Of a DNA stretch of 64,000 nucleotides, positions 35,274 to 43,895 are shown one piece after another; position 1 is the first letter of the stretch, and each line of letters starts with the position of its first letter. This DNA comes from Amycolatopsis balhimycina FH 1894. Its GTDB lineage: Bacteria; Actinomycetota; Actinomycetes; Mycobacteriales; Pseudonocardiaceae. The notes beneath the pieces are model-generated. The model did no database searches and was not told the DNA's origin. It saw only the letters and a program-made list of their open reading frames with translations. The stretch covers positions 1,717,975-1,781,974 of the forward strand of contig NZ_KB913037.1 of NCBI RefSeq assembly GCF_000384295.1, given 5' to 3'. The translations under genes were made by a program, and so were the position numbers.

Positions 35274-35996
35274 TCAGATTCGGGCTGCTTCGCTGATCGA
35301 CTTGACGCCGCCGTGTGCGGTCATCCCGCCGTCGACGGGGATCTCGGCGCCGGAGATGTAGGACGCCTCGTCGCTGAGCAGGAACGCGACGAGCGCGGCC
35401 ACCTCGGCTGCGGTGCCGGTCCGGCCGAGCGGCGTCTCGGCGACGTTCGCCGCGCGGAACCCGGGTGGCGCCGACGCCGTCATCGGGGTTTCGACGTAGC
35501 CGGGGTGCACGGCGTTGACGCGGATGCCGCGGCGGCCGAGTTCGAGGCAAGCGGCCTTGGTGAAGCCACGCAGGGCCCACTTGCTCGCGGTGTAGGCGAC
35601 CGGATAGTGCCCGGTCAGCGCGGCGGCCGAGCCCACCACGACGATCGAGCCACCGGACGGCATCACCGGCACGACCGCGCGCACCGCCCGCAGGACGCCG
35701 CCGACGTTGACGTCCTGCACATGGGCCAGGTCGCCCGGGTCAAGGTCGTCGAGGCGGGCTCGCCAGGTGATGCCCGCGCTCGCGACCAGTCCGTCGACCC
35801 GCTCCAGACTCGCGGCGAGGCCGGCCCAGCCGGCGTCGTCGGTGACGTCGAGCTGCCGGTAGTCGATGCCGGGCAGGTCCGGCGCTTCGGCGAGGTCGAC
35901 TCCGATCACCGTCGTACCCCGTGCGGCCAGCAGCCGCGCCGTCGCCGCGCCGATGCCCTGCCCGGCGCCGGTGACGACCACGACCTTGCCGGTCAC
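35274..35996 (-). CDS. SDR family oxidoreductase in aromatic operon
   Basis: 240-residue SDR with TGAGQGIGAATA, SAGIT (for NNAG: VASAGIT), VVGSAAAL carrying the Ser, and AYTASKWALRG with the Tyr and Lys. The C-terminal ISGAEIPVDGGMTAHGG is canonical. The acidic residue after strand two (GVDLAEA) favours NAD over NADP. GTG 35996 overlaps the FAH-family stop, giving translational coupling. It may dehydrogenate a dihydrodiol or a hydroxy-acid intermediate in the pathway. Confidence 0.88.
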   Translation of the reverse strand: MTGKVVVVTGAGQGIGAATARLLAARGTTVIGVDLAEAPDLPGIDYRQLDVTDDAGWAGLAASLERVDGLVASAGITWRARLDDLDPGDLAHVQDVNVGGVLRAVRAVVPVMPSGGSIVVVGSAAALTGHYPVAYTASKWALRGFTKAACLELGRRGIRVNAVHPGYVETPMTASAPPGFRAANVAETPLGRTGTAAEVAALVAFLLSDEASYISGAEIPVDGGMTAHGGVKSISEAARI

Positions 35997-36892
35997 CGCC
36001 GCCTCGGACGAGAACGGGCCGGGCGGACCGGCGGCAGGTCGTGACCGGCGACGACGGTGTTGCGGATCGTGCCGATGCCCTCGACGGTCATCTCGACGAC
36101 GTCACCGGGCTTCAGCGGCGGCGGGTCCTGCGCGCCGCGGCGTCCCCACAGCTCGGCGAGACAGCCGCCATTGCCGCAGGTGCCGGAGCCGAGGACGTCC
36201 CCGGCTCGTACCCGGGTGCCGCGGGCGGCGTAGGCGACGAGCTCCTCGAACGGCCAGCCCATGTTCGACAACCGGTCGTGCCCGATCTCGGCGCCGTTGA
36301 CGGACACCCGCATCGCCAGGTCGAGGAAGCCGTCACTGTCCACGGTGAACTCGTCGGCGGTGACGAGCCACGGCCCGAGCGTCGTCGCCGAGTCCTTGCC
36401 CTTGGCCGGCCCCAGCTGGACCTTCATTTCGCGGCGCTGGAGATCGCGGGCGGACCAGTCGTTGAAGATGGTGTAGCCGAAGATCGCGTCGGGGCCCATC
36501 ACCGCGGCGACCTCCAGCTCGAAGTCGAACAACCGCGAACCCGGCGGAATCGGCACGTCGTCGTGCGCCCCGACCAGGGCGCACGGGTTGGTGAAATAGA
36601 ACGTCGGCGCCTCGTACCACTCGGGCGGCACCGAACCCGGGGCGACCATGCCCTCGACGTGCTCCTCGAAGGCGACGAAGTCCCGCACGGTCGGCGGGTC
36701 GAGCGGCGGCAGCAACCGGACGTCGGCCAGCGGCACGGCGGGTCCACTGAGGACACCGGCATCGAGGGCGGCGGGCAGACCGGACCGCACCAGGTCCAGG
36801 ACCGTCACCCCGGCCGGGAAGGCGCGGACACCCTCGTCCGTCACCACGCCCGCGTGCACCGCGCCGCGGTGTTCGTAGGTGGCGAGCCGCAT
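35993..36892 (-). CDS. Fumarylacetoacetate hydrolase family protein
   Basis: 299-residue FAH-superfamily enzyme. Metal-ligand acidic residues occur in LFDFELEVAAV (Glu125, Glu127) and IFNDWSARDLQ (Asp145). GPWLVTADE and GSGTCGNGGCLAELWG line the active site. Members cleave acylpyruvates or hydrate/decarboxylate hydroxydienoates after meta ring cleavage. The loop between VAAVMG and DAIFGYTIFND is much shorter than in typical members, possibly an internal deletion. The ATG overlaps the VOC stop by one base. It acts downstream of the dioxygenase in the inferred pathway. Confidence 0.87.
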   Translation of the reverse strand: MRLATYEHRGAVHAGVVTDEGVRAFPAGVTVLDLVRSGLPAALDAGVLSGPAVPLADVRLLPPLDPPTVRDFVAFEEHVEGMVAPGSVPPEWYEAPTFYFTNPCALVGAHDDVPIPPGSRLFDFELEVAAVMGPDAIFGYTIFNDWSARDLQRREMKVQLGPAKGKDSATTLGPWLVTADEFTVDSDGFLDLAMRVSVNGAEIGHDRLSNMGWPFEELVAYAARGTRVRAGDVLGSGTCGNGGCLAELWGRRGAQDPPPLKPGDVVEMTVEGIGTIRNTVVAGHDLPPVRPARSRPRRR

Positions 36893-37830
36893 CAGACGGG
36901 CGGGGCCACGAACAGGCCCTTGTCGGGGTCGTTGAACGACTTCTTCGCGACGAACTCGTCCATCGCGTTCGCAGTGCCCCACTGGTCCGACACCTCGGGC
37001 TTCGAGAAGTCGTGCAGCTGCGGGTGCCAGGCGTCCTCGTCGACCTGCTCCAGCTCGGTGGTGTACTCGACGGTGTTGCCGTGCGGGTCGAGGAAGTAGC
37101 TGAAGGTGTTGTGGCCGGCCAGGTGCCGGCCGGGGCCCCAGATCTTCTCGACACCCGCGCGCAGCAACCGCCCGGTGCCGCGCATGTACTCGTCGAGGCC
37201 ACGCAGCTCGAACGACGCGTGGTGCAACGACGGGTGCGGGCCGCGGGCGATCGCCAGGCTGTGGTGCCACGCGTTGATCCGCAGGAAGTACATCATCTCC
37301 CCCATCCGCGGGTGCATGAGCGTGTCGGACAGGCGGAACCCGAGGTGGCGTTCGTAGAAGGCGCGGGTGCCCTCCGGGTCGGCCGAGTTGATGACCACAT
37401 GCGACAGTCGCACCGGGACGGACTCGCCCTCCTCGATCCGGCGGTGGGCCCGGATCGCGACGTCGGCGCTGATCTCGATCGTGCGGCCCTCGTTGTCGAA
37501 GAACCGGAACCCGTACCCGGCGCCCGGGGTGTCCAGGACCCGGGGCTCGTGCACGAGCGTCACCCCGGCGGTGGCCAGCCGGACGGCGAGCGTGTCGACG
37601 TCGGCGGGCGTGGCCACGCCGAACGCGATCAGGTCGATCCGCTTGTCGTCGGCTTGGCGCAGCCGGACGACGTACTGCTCCGGTGAGCCTTCGGCGGCGA
37701 GGAAGGAGATGCCGGTGTCGGAGTGTTCCTCCGCCAGGCCCCAGGCGCCGGTGTAGAAGTCCTGCTGGCGCGCGAGGTCGGGCACGGCGAGGTCGACGTG
37801 CCGCAGGTGGGTGATCAGGCGATCGGTCAC
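36892..37830 (-). CDS. Extradiol-type VOC dioxygenase (two-domain)
   Basis: 312-residue two-domain VOC protein resembling 2,3-dihydroxybiphenyl 1,2-dioxygenase/catechol 2,3-dioxygenase. The first domain starts LRHVDLAVPDLARQQDFYT. The second holds the metal triad: His144 (RLSHVVI), His in LHHASFEL near 204 and Glu255 (GNTVEYTTE), all intact. It should cleave a catechol-like ring adjacent to the diol with Fe(II) and O2. GTG 37830 follows AAGGGGAG by 7 nt. It lies 14 bp after the FAD monooxygenase stop. The ring substrate is not predictable. Confidence 0.87.
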   Translation of the reverse strand: MTDRLITHLRHVDLAVPDLARQQDFYTGAWGLAEEHSDTGISFLAAEGSPEQYVVRLRQADDKRIDLIAFGVATPADVDTLAVRLATAGVTLVHEPRVLDTPGAGYGFRFFDNEGRTIEISADVAIRAHRRIEEGESVPVRLSHVVINSADPEGTRAFYERHLGFRLSDTLMHPRMGEMMYFLRINAWHHSLAIARGPHPSLHHASFELRGLDEYMRGTGRLLRAGVEKIWGPGRHLAGHNTFSYFLDPHGNTVEYTTELEQVDEDAWHPQLHDFSKPEVSDQWGTANAMDEFVAKKSFNDPDKGLFVAPPV

Positions 37831-37844
37831 GGATTTCTCCCCTT

Positions 37845-38969
37845 TCAAGCGGGCTGGGACACGAGGGTGCCGATGCGGCGGACGAGGCCGGGCACGTCGC
37901 CCTGCTCGTGGTCGAGCAGCCACCGGCCGAGCTGGTTGGAGGCCTCGACGACGGTTCTGGCGCGGTCGTGTCGGCGGGCGATGAACTCCGCCCACAGGTC
38001 CTCGTCGACGACGTCGCGGGTGAGCAGCAGCTCGGCCAGCACGGCCGCGTCCTCGAGGGCCTGGGCACCGCCCTGGGCGAGGGTCGGCGGGCAGGAGTGC
38101 GCGGCGTCGCCGATGAGCACGACCCGGCCGCGATGCCACGGCGACGGCACGACGTGGGTTTCGAACCGCGTGTAGCTCACCCGGCTCGGATCGTCCAGAG
38201 TGGACCGGATTTCGTCCCACGGCCCGTGGTAGGCAGAGGCGAGCCGGCACATCGCGGCGAGTTGCTCCTCGGGTGTGAGCCCGCTGTGGTCCTGGGCGTC
38301 TTCGACGATGTAGGCGTAGAGCGAGTCCTCACCGGTCGGCGTGTACCCGGCGATGTAGCTCGCGCCGCCGTAGTAGAGATCGGTGTGGGTGACCGACGCC
38401 GGGCGTGGCCCGAACGCGCGCCAGATCCCCATGCCGGTGGGTCGCGGCTCGACGTCGATGCCGAGCATCCGGCGGGTCGCCGAGCGGACGCCGTCGGCGC
38501 CGATCACGAGGTCGTACCGGTCGCCCGTCCCCGAGGCGAGCGTCACCTCGACGCCGGATCCGTCCTGGTCGAACGAGGTTACGGTGTCGCCGAAGCGGAT
38601 CTTCACACCGGTCTCGCGGGCGCGGTCCAGGAGGATCCGGGCCAGCGCCGGCCGGGGCATGCCCATCGTGGCGGGCAGGTCGTCCCCGCCGCTGCGGACG
38701 TCGGGGATCTCGGCCAGCAGAGTGCCGTCCGGCGCGCGCAGGCCGAGGCAGTCGTAGGGATAGCCGGCCGCCTTGGCGCGCGGCCACACACCGAGCCGGC
38801 GCAGTTCTCGCAAGGCGTTGCCCTGCAACGTGATTCCGGAACCGATGGCAGCGACATCGGCCTTGCTCTCGACGAGGTCGACGGCGACGCCCGCCTGCGC
38901 GAGCAGGATCGCTGTCGCGGTCCCGGCGAGACCACCGCCGAGGACCAGTACCTTGGTGACCGCGGGCAT
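37845..38969 (-). CDS. FAD-dependent aromatic-ring monooxygenase
   Basis: 374-residue class A flavoprotein hydroxylase. The FAD motif is VLVLGGGLAGTATAILL, the DG motif YDLVIGADGVRSATRR, and the GD motif VVLIGDAAHSCPPTLAQGG. Length suits salicylate/hydroxybenzoate/hydroxypyridine hydroxylases. It would convert a phenol-like substrate into the ortho-diol cleaved by the neighbouring dioxygenase, using NAD(P)H. AAAGGAG precedes ATG 38969. It is the second gene of the six-gene operon, 23 bp after the cyclase-family gene. Confidence 0.9.
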   Translation of the reverse strand: MPAVTKVLVLGGGLAGTATAILLAQAGVAVDLVESKADVAAIGSGITLQGNALRELRRLGVWPRAKAAGYPYDCLGLRAPDGTLLAEIPDVRSGGDDLPATMGMPRPALARILLDRARETGVKIRFGDTVTSFDQDGSGVEVTLASGTGDRYDLVIGADGVRSATRRMLGIDVEPRPTGMGIWRAFGPRPASVTHTDLYYGGASYIAGYTPTGEDSLYAYIVEDAQDHSGLTPEEQLAAMCRLASAYHGPWDEIRSTLDDPSRVSYTRFETHVVPSPWHRGRVVLIGDAAHSCPPTLAQGGAQALEDAAVLAELLLTRDVVDEDLWAEFIARRHDRARTVVEASNQLGRWLLDHEQGDVPGLVRRIGTLVSQPA

Positions 38970-38992
38970 GCGAGGACTCCTTTGTCCTGGGG

Positions 38993-39955
38993 TTACTTGA
39001 CGGCGATGGGTGCGACCGGGGCGCCGACCGCGCCGGTCACCGGCAGCGGGGCGGCGGTCAGCCAGAACTCGTGGACGCCGTCGGCCGCACAGTCGGCGGC
39101 GAGGGCGTCGAGGTCCCACATCTCGCCGAGGAACAGGCCGAGGTGCGGGATGGCCACCTGGTGCAGCGGCTGGAAGGCGTGGTCGAACTCGTTGGGCCGG
39201 ACTTCGACACCCCAGGTGTCGGTCGCGATCCCGGCGATCTCCGTACCGAACAGCCAGTCCACTGTGGCGAAGGACAGGCCGGGCGAGTCGCCACCGGCGT
39301 AGTCGCCCCAGCCCTCCCGCCGGGCGCGGGTGAGCCGTCCGGTCCGCACCAGCAGGAGGTCGCCGCGGCCGACGTGCGCGGTGTCGCCGTGCTCGGTGAT
39401 CGTCGCCTCCAGGTGGTCGGCGGTGATCGCGAACCCGTCGGGCAGCTCGCCGTCCACACCGAACACCCTGCCCACATCAAGGAGCACCCCGCGGCCCGCG
39501 ATCAGCCCGGCCGTGGTTTCGATGCCGGTGACGCGGTCGCCTTCGCTGGTCACGACGTCGCCGGCCCGGCGGCCGTTGTAGGCGAGGCCGTGGTCGAAGA
39601 TGTGCCCGAGGCCGTCCCACTGCGTCGAGGCCTGCAGCGGCATGGACACCACGTCGTCGGCCCCGCCGATGCCGTGCGGGAAGCCCTGCGTGCCGCGTTC
39701 GGCGTCCGTGCCGGTGTCGAGCATGGTGTGCACGGGGTTGGTGCGCCGCCGCCAGCCCTTCTGCGGGCCGTCCGCGTCGAAGCGTTGCGCGAGCGAGAAA
39801 CTCGCGCCGCGACGGACGAGCGCGGCGCCTTCGCGGCGTTTGGCGTCGTCGAGGAAGTTCAGCGTGCCGAGGACGTCGTCGGCGCCCCAGCGGCCCCAGT
39901 TGGAGCAGCGCTTGGCGGCCGCGGCGATCGCGCCTTCGGGATCGGTTCGGTCCAC
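38993..39955 (-). CDS. Cyclase/kynurenine-formamidase family metal hydrolase
   Basis: About 320-residue member of the cyclase (Pfam Cyclase) family. Family signatures are STQWDGLGHIFDHG for the HxGTHxDxxxH position (here DGLGHIFD), GVLLDVGR and GDLLLVRTGR. Enzymes of this fold hydrolyse amides, isatin or lactones using divalent metal. As first gene of the operon it may open or release the aromatic substrate. GTG 39955 is chosen because the reading frame starts VDRTDPEGAIAAAAKRCSNWG, the family's usual N-terminus. The SD (GAAGAG) is poorly spaced. Divergent from the LysR gene. Confidence 0.82.
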   Translation of the reverse strand: MDRTDPEGAIAAAAKRCSNWGRWGADDVLGTLNFLDDAKRREGAALVRRGASFSLAQRFDADGPQKGWRRRTNPVHTMLDTGTDAERGTQGFPHGIGGADDVVSMPLQASTQWDGLGHIFDHGLAYNGRRAGDVVTSEGDRVTGIETTAGLIAGRGVLLDVGRVFGVDGELPDGFAITADHLEATITEHGDTAHVGRGDLLLVRTGRLTRARREGWGDYAGGDSPGLSFATVDWLFGTEIAGIATDTWGVEVRPNEFDHAFQPLHQVAIPHLGLFLGEMWDLDALAADCAADGVHEFWLTAAPLPVTGAVGAPVAPIAVK

Positions 39956-40000
39956 CTCTTCACTGTCGGTGCCCGGACGGTATCGGGGAAGGCGAAATCG

Positions 40001-40032
40001 TTGATGTGCGGTATCAGCGGTGTTGATACTGT
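40001..40032. promoter_or_regulatory. LysR-type operator overlapping LysR promoter
   Basis: GTATCA-N7-TGATAC (40011-40029) is a perfect dyad that contains ATC-N9-GAT, the classical LysR T-N11-A box. TTGATG (40001) and GATACT (40025) can serve as -35 and -10 with an 18-nt spacer in front of GTG 40041. A further GGTATC half-site lies at 39979-39984, 31 nt upstream of the dyad copy. Confidence 0.65.
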
Positions 40033-40040
40033 TGACGGCT

Positions 40041-40984
40041 GTGAACCTCGCACGGCTGGACCTGAACCTGCTGGTCGCACTGGACGCGCTGCTGCAGGAG
40101 CGCAGCGTGACGCGGGCGGCCGAGCGGATGGGCCTCAGCCAGCCGGCGGTGTCGGCCCAGCTGGGCCGGTTGCGCCGGCACTTCCACGACGACCTGCTGA
40201 CCCGAGCCGGGAACCAGTACCGGCTCACGCCGCTGGCCATGCAGCTCAAGGAACGCGTACGAGTCGCCCTCTCCGGCGCCGAGCGGGTCTTCGCCGCGGA
40301 GCCCGACTTCGACCCCGCATCGTCCACCCGGGAATTCTCGATGCTCATGAGCGACTACGGCATCGCCGTCCTCGGCCCGGCATCGCGGCCCGGCTCGCCG
40401 ACGAGGCTCCCGGCACCCGGCTGCGGTTTCCCGCGAACACCCCGAAGATGGTCGACGCGGCCGTCCACGAGCTGGTCCACACCGACCTGCTGGTCATCCC
40501 GCACGGGTTCGTCGACGACCTGCCGCACCAGGACCTCTACCGCGACGAATGGGTCTGCCTGGTCGCCGCGAGCAACACCGACGTCGGGGATTGCCTGACC
40601 GTCGGCCAGCTGGAGACGATGCCGTGGGTCGTCACCTACCACGGCCCCACCGCGTCCACGCCCGCCGCGCGGCAGATGCGCATGCTCGGGATCGAGCCGC
40701 ACGTCCAGGTGGTCACCGAAACCTTCCTCACCGTGCCCGGACTCGTCGCGGGCACGAATCGCGTCGCACTGGTCCAGCGGCGGCTGGCGGACGGGATCCC
40801 CGGCGAGCTCGGGGTGCGGGCCCTGCCGTGCCCGTTCGAAGCGAGCCCGCTGGTGGAAGCCATGTGGTGGCACCCGATGTACGACGACGACCCCGAGCAC
40901 CGCTACCTGCGCGACGTCGTCGTCCGGGCGGTGGCGGCCATGATCGGCATCGACGGCGTGGATGTGCCGCTTCGGCAGAAGTGA
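40041..40984 (+). pseudogene. LysR-family regulator split by a frameshift
   Basis: The first frame encodes a normal LysR N-terminus: NLARLDLNLLVALDALLQER, GLSQPAVSAQLGRLRRHF and up to SDYGIAVLGP. The rest of the effector domain is in another frame from about 40382 (IAARLADEAPGTRLRFPAN onward) to the stop at 40984. One missing base near 40375-40383 explains both halves; rejoined length (about 314 residues) is normal for NodD/PcaQ-like LysR proteins. If real, the aromatic operon has lost its regulator; a sequencing error is the alternative. No strong SD precedes GTG 40041, so it may be leaderless. Confidence 0.8.
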
Positions 40985-41067
40985 TTTCCGCTCGCCCCGG
41001 CCGGAACCGACACTTCGACGCACACGCCGGTCACCGAAGACCGGCTCGGTGACCTCCGGAGCTGCCC

Positions 41068-42270
41068 GTGTCCGATCACTCCGTCTCCGCTCCCCCGCTC
41101 GCCGTGGACCCCGGCACCGGACGCCAGGCCGGCCCCGCCCAGGCCATCGTGCTGCTCCTCGCCAGCTGCCTGTCGGTGCTCGGCGCGGTCCTGCTCGCCC
41201 CGGTTTTGCCTCGCATCCAGGACGCCTTCGCCGGCACACCGGGCGTCGCCACCCTCACCCCGACCGTGCTGACCGTGCCCGCCCTGGTCATCGGGCTCAC
41301 CGCGTCGATCGCCGGCCGCGTCGTCGACCGCCTCGGCCGCAAACGGCTGCTGGTGAGCGCACTCGTCGTGTACGCGTTCGTCGGCACCGCACCGCTGTGG
41401 CTGTCGTCCCTGCCGCTGATCGTCGCGAGCCGGATCCTGGTCGGGCTCACCGAAGCCGCGATCATGACCTGCTGCACGACCCTGCTCGCCGACTACTTCC
41501 ACGGCCCCCGGCGGGTGCGGTACTTCGGCCTCCAGGTGGTCTACACCACCGTCGCCGCCACGCTCTTCTTCGCCGTCGGCGGCCTGCTCGGCTCCTGGGG
41601 CTGGCGCACGCCGTTCTGGGTCTACGCGGTGAGCCTGCCGCTCGCGTTCGTCGCGGCCCGGGTCGTCTGGCAGCCCCCGCAGCAGAAGAAGGAGAAGCTC
41701 CCGCCGCTGCCGTGGCGCGGCCTCCTGGTGCCGGTCGGTGTCACCCTGGCCGGCGGTCTCGTGTTCTACGTCCTCATCGTCGAACTGTCCTATGTGCTCG
41801 ACGGCATCGGCGTCACGGCCACCGCCACCATCGGCCTGGTCAGCGCGGTCGGCTCGCTGGCCACGGCCGTCGCGGCGTTCTTGTTCCCCCGCGTCGCCCG
41901 GCTGGGCCCGGCCGTCACGATCCCGGCGGCGTTCGTCCTCTGTGGACTGGGAATCCTCGGCCTCGCGCTGGCTTCCTCGGTTCCGGTCGTGGTGCTCGGC
42001 GCCGTCGTGACCGGCCTCGGCAACGGGTTGATGCTGCCCGCCCTGCTGACCTGGGCGCTGGGCACCCTGACGTTCGCCCAGCGCGGCCGCGGCACGGGCA
42101 TCTGGACCTCGGCCCTGTTCATCGGCCAGTTCGCCAGCCCGCTCGTCGTCCTCGCCCTCTCCGGCGCGATCAGCGGTCTTTCCCCCGCTTTGCTCGTCGT
42201 CGGCGCCGCGGCGCTCCTGCTCGCCGTGGCCGTCCGGATCGTCCGCCCCACGCGGCCGGCCGTGGGCTGA
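41068..42270 (+). CDS. MFS transporter
   Basis: 400-residue major facilitator with 12 predicted TM segments. The motif-A region between TM2 and TM3 reads GRVVDRLGRKRLL. The TM4-5 region has VGLTEAAIMTCC, typical of the DHA1 aromatic-acid/drug family. A central loop (QPPQQKKEKLPPLPW) separates the halves. GTG 41068 gives MSDHSVSAPPL. It lies 83 bp after the LysR gene in the same direction and could import the substrate of the aromatic operon or export a product. Direction of transport cannot be read from sequence. Confidence 0.9.
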   Translation: MSDHSVSAPPLAVDPGTGRQAGPAQAIVLLLASCLSVLGAVLLAPVLPRIQDAFAGTPGVATLTPTVLTVPALVIGLTASIAGRVVDRLGRKRLLVSALVVYAFVGTAPLWLSSLPLIVASRILVGLTEAAIMTCCTTLLADYFHGPRRVRYFGLQVVYTTVAATLFFAVGGLLGSWGWRTPFWVYAVSLPLAFVAARVVWQPPQQKKEKLPPLPWRGLLVPVGVTLAGGLVFYVLIVELSYVLDGIGVTATATIGLVSAVGSLATAVAAFLFPRVARLGPAVTIPAAFVLCGLGILGLALASSVPVVVLGAVVTGLGNGLMLPALLTWALGTLTFAQRGRGTGIWTSALFIGQFASPLVVLALSGAISGLSPALLVVGAAALLLAVAVRIVRPTRPAVG

Positions 42271-42350
42271 GCCCGTCAGCGGCGCGTCCACGGCAACGCC
42301 GGTGGGTAGGCGGCCTCCTCGTTCCGATGTCTCCGAAGTCGACGCCGTGT

Positions 42351-43544
42351 TCAGGCCTGGTCGAGCCGCGGGAAGGTGACTTCGTGCAGGATCAGCAGCA
42401 GCGCCGCGGCGATCGGGATCGCGACGAGCGCGCCGATCACCCCGAGCAGGACGCCGCCGAGCAGGACCGCGACCACGGTGACCAGCGCGGGCACCTTGAC
42501 GACCTTCCCGATGATCCGCGGGACCAGCAGGTAGTCCTCGAGCACCCGGTAGACGAGGAAGAACCCGACGGTGGCCAGCGCGACCGGCCAGGACACCGTC
42601 AGCGCGACCAGCGACACGGTGATGCCGGCGATGGCCGTGCCGAGCACCGGGATCAGGTCGAGCAGGGCGACGAGGATCGCGAGCAGCAGCGCGTACGGCA
42701 CGCCGAAGATCAGCAGCCAGCCGTACGTCATCGTCCCGGCGATCAGGGAGATCAGCGCGTTGCCCAGGACATAGCCGCCGACCTTGGCGAAGATCTCGTC
42801 GCCGATCAGGATCACCCGCGGCCGGCGGGAGTGGGGCACCAGCCGGTAGAAGCCCCGGCGGATGCGCGGCAGGTCGGCCAGGAAGTAGATCGTCAGCACG
42901 ATCACGATCAGCAGGTCCCCCAGCGTCCCGAGCACGGCCTTGCCCGCCGACAGCGCGGTGCCGAACACTCCCGACCCGCCGTTGAGCAGCTGCTGCAGGT
43001 GCTGCTGCAGACCGAAGCGGTCGTTGAGCTGCCCCAGCGGGGAACTGTGGTCCCGCAACGTCTGCAGGTAGCGGGGAGCTTGGTGCGCGAACGTCGTCGC
43101 CTGCTCGACGACCACCGGGATCGCCAGCGCGAGGAAACCGCCGACCACGACCAGCAGGCCGAGCAGCACGGCCAGCACGGCCACCCACCGCGGGAACCGG
43201 CGGCCCACCAGCCACGACACCGCGGGCTCCAAGCCGATCGCCAGGAACAGCGCCAGCCCGATCAGCACCAAGGTGTCCTGCGCGGTCACGATCACCTGGG
43301 CGAGCACGTAGGCCACCGCCACCCCGGCGGCCCCGAGCAGGCCGACGAAGAACGGCGACTTGCGGTCGAGGCGGCGGCCAGGTTCGCCCAGCGGCTGGGT
43401 CCGGGTGCTCAGCTGCGCGGCCTCCGCCTCCGCCTCCGCCACCGCGCCTTCGTCCTCGGTGTGGGGCTGGGCCACCAGATCGTGGTGCCCCTCGCGCGCG
43501 GAATCCACGCGGTCGCCGGGCTCGCCACCGGAAGACGCTGTCAT
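42351..43544 (-). CDS. AI-2E family (UPF0118) membrane transporter
   Basis: 397-residue AI-2E/PerM-type protein with about seven to eight hydrophobic segments. A charged N-terminal tail of 60 residues rich in Glu and Ala precedes TM1. The family core PHSRRPRVILIGDEIFAKVGG and the segment ALLDLIPVLGTAIAGI, then VPRIIGKVVKVPALV, are well conserved. Some members export autoinducer-2 or act as Na+/H+ antiporters. GGAGGGAC precedes ATG 43544. It stands alone; the neighbours give no hint of substrate. Confidence 0.9.
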   Translation of the reverse strand: MTASSGGEPGDRVDSAREGHHDLVAQPHTEDEGAVAEAEAEAAQLSTRTQPLGEPGRRLDRKSPFFVGLLGAAGVAVAYVLAQVIVTAQDTLVLIGLALFLAIGLEPAVSWLVGRRFPRWVAVLAVLLGLLVVVGGFLALAIPVVVEQATTFAHQAPRYLQTLRDHSSPLGQLNDRFGLQQHLQQLLNGGSGVFGTALSAGKAVLGTLGDLLIVIVLTIYFLADLPRIRRGFYRLVPHSRRPRVILIGDEIFAKVGGYVLGNALISLIAGTMTYGWLLIFGVPYALLLAILVALLDLIPVLGTAIAGITVSLVALTVSWPVALATVGFFLVYRVLEDYLLVPRIIGKVVKVPALVTVVAVLLGGVLLGVIGALVAIPIAAALLLILHEVTFPRLDQA

Positions 43545-43727
43545 GGTCGTGTCCCTCCATACCGCCGGATGTCACCGGGCGCGAGTTCCCCGTTCCGGCG
43601 GTTTGAAGCGAGACCGGCGAGACATCTTTCCTGCTTCGGGGGGTCAGGCTGGTTCGCGGCCGAGGAGGCCGGCGCGGTGGTAGTACTCGTAGAGGCCGCC
43701 GAAGAGGGGGTGGAGCGCCCCTTTCAG

Positions 43728-43874
43728 TCAGTTGGCCACGACGACCGCGCGCGGCACGTAAACGCGGCTGGACGTGCCGCGCGACCAGCCGGCGGCCGGG
43801 CGGAAGGCTCGCTCGGAACCGGGCTGGAACCCGAGCCGTCCGTCCTCGCGGGCGAACTCGAGCACGGCGGCCAC
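43728..43874 (-). CDS. Small hypothetical protein after Rhs toxin
   Basis: A 48-residue frame starting GTG 43874, 22 nt downstream of the toxin stop and just past the hairpin. It begins VAAVLEFAREDGRLGFQPG and ends SSRVYVPRAVVVAN. Codon usage is G+C-rich at third positions like real genes. It has no SD of note because the hairpin occupies that place. It may be the stub of an immunity gene or a fragment of a displaced gene; no function is assigned. Confidence 0.35.
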   Translation of the reverse strand: MAAVLEFAREDGRLGFQPGSERAFRPAAGWSRGTSSRVYVPRAVVVAN

Positions 43875-43876
43875 GC

Positions 43877-43894
43877 ACCGTCCGAGAGGACGGT
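43877..43894. terminator. Hairpin immediately after Rhs stop codon
   Basis: ACCGTCC, a 4-nt loop, and GGACGGT form a perfect 7-bp stem that begins one base past the Rhs stop on the minus strand. No T run follows. It probably ends the toxin mRNA or attenuates read-through. Confidence 0.55.
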
Positions 43895-43895
43895 C

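Larger units (their letters stand above)
43545..43895. other. Intergenic region downstream of the Rhs toxin, no immunity gene recognised
   Basis: Between the Rhs stop and the AI-2E gene. On the minus strand it holds a hairpin, a 48-codon reading frame (43728-43874) and a second short frame ending EYYHRAGLLGREPA (stop near 43645). None matches a known immunity family, although one is expected directly after a polymorphic toxin gene. Confidence 0.5.
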
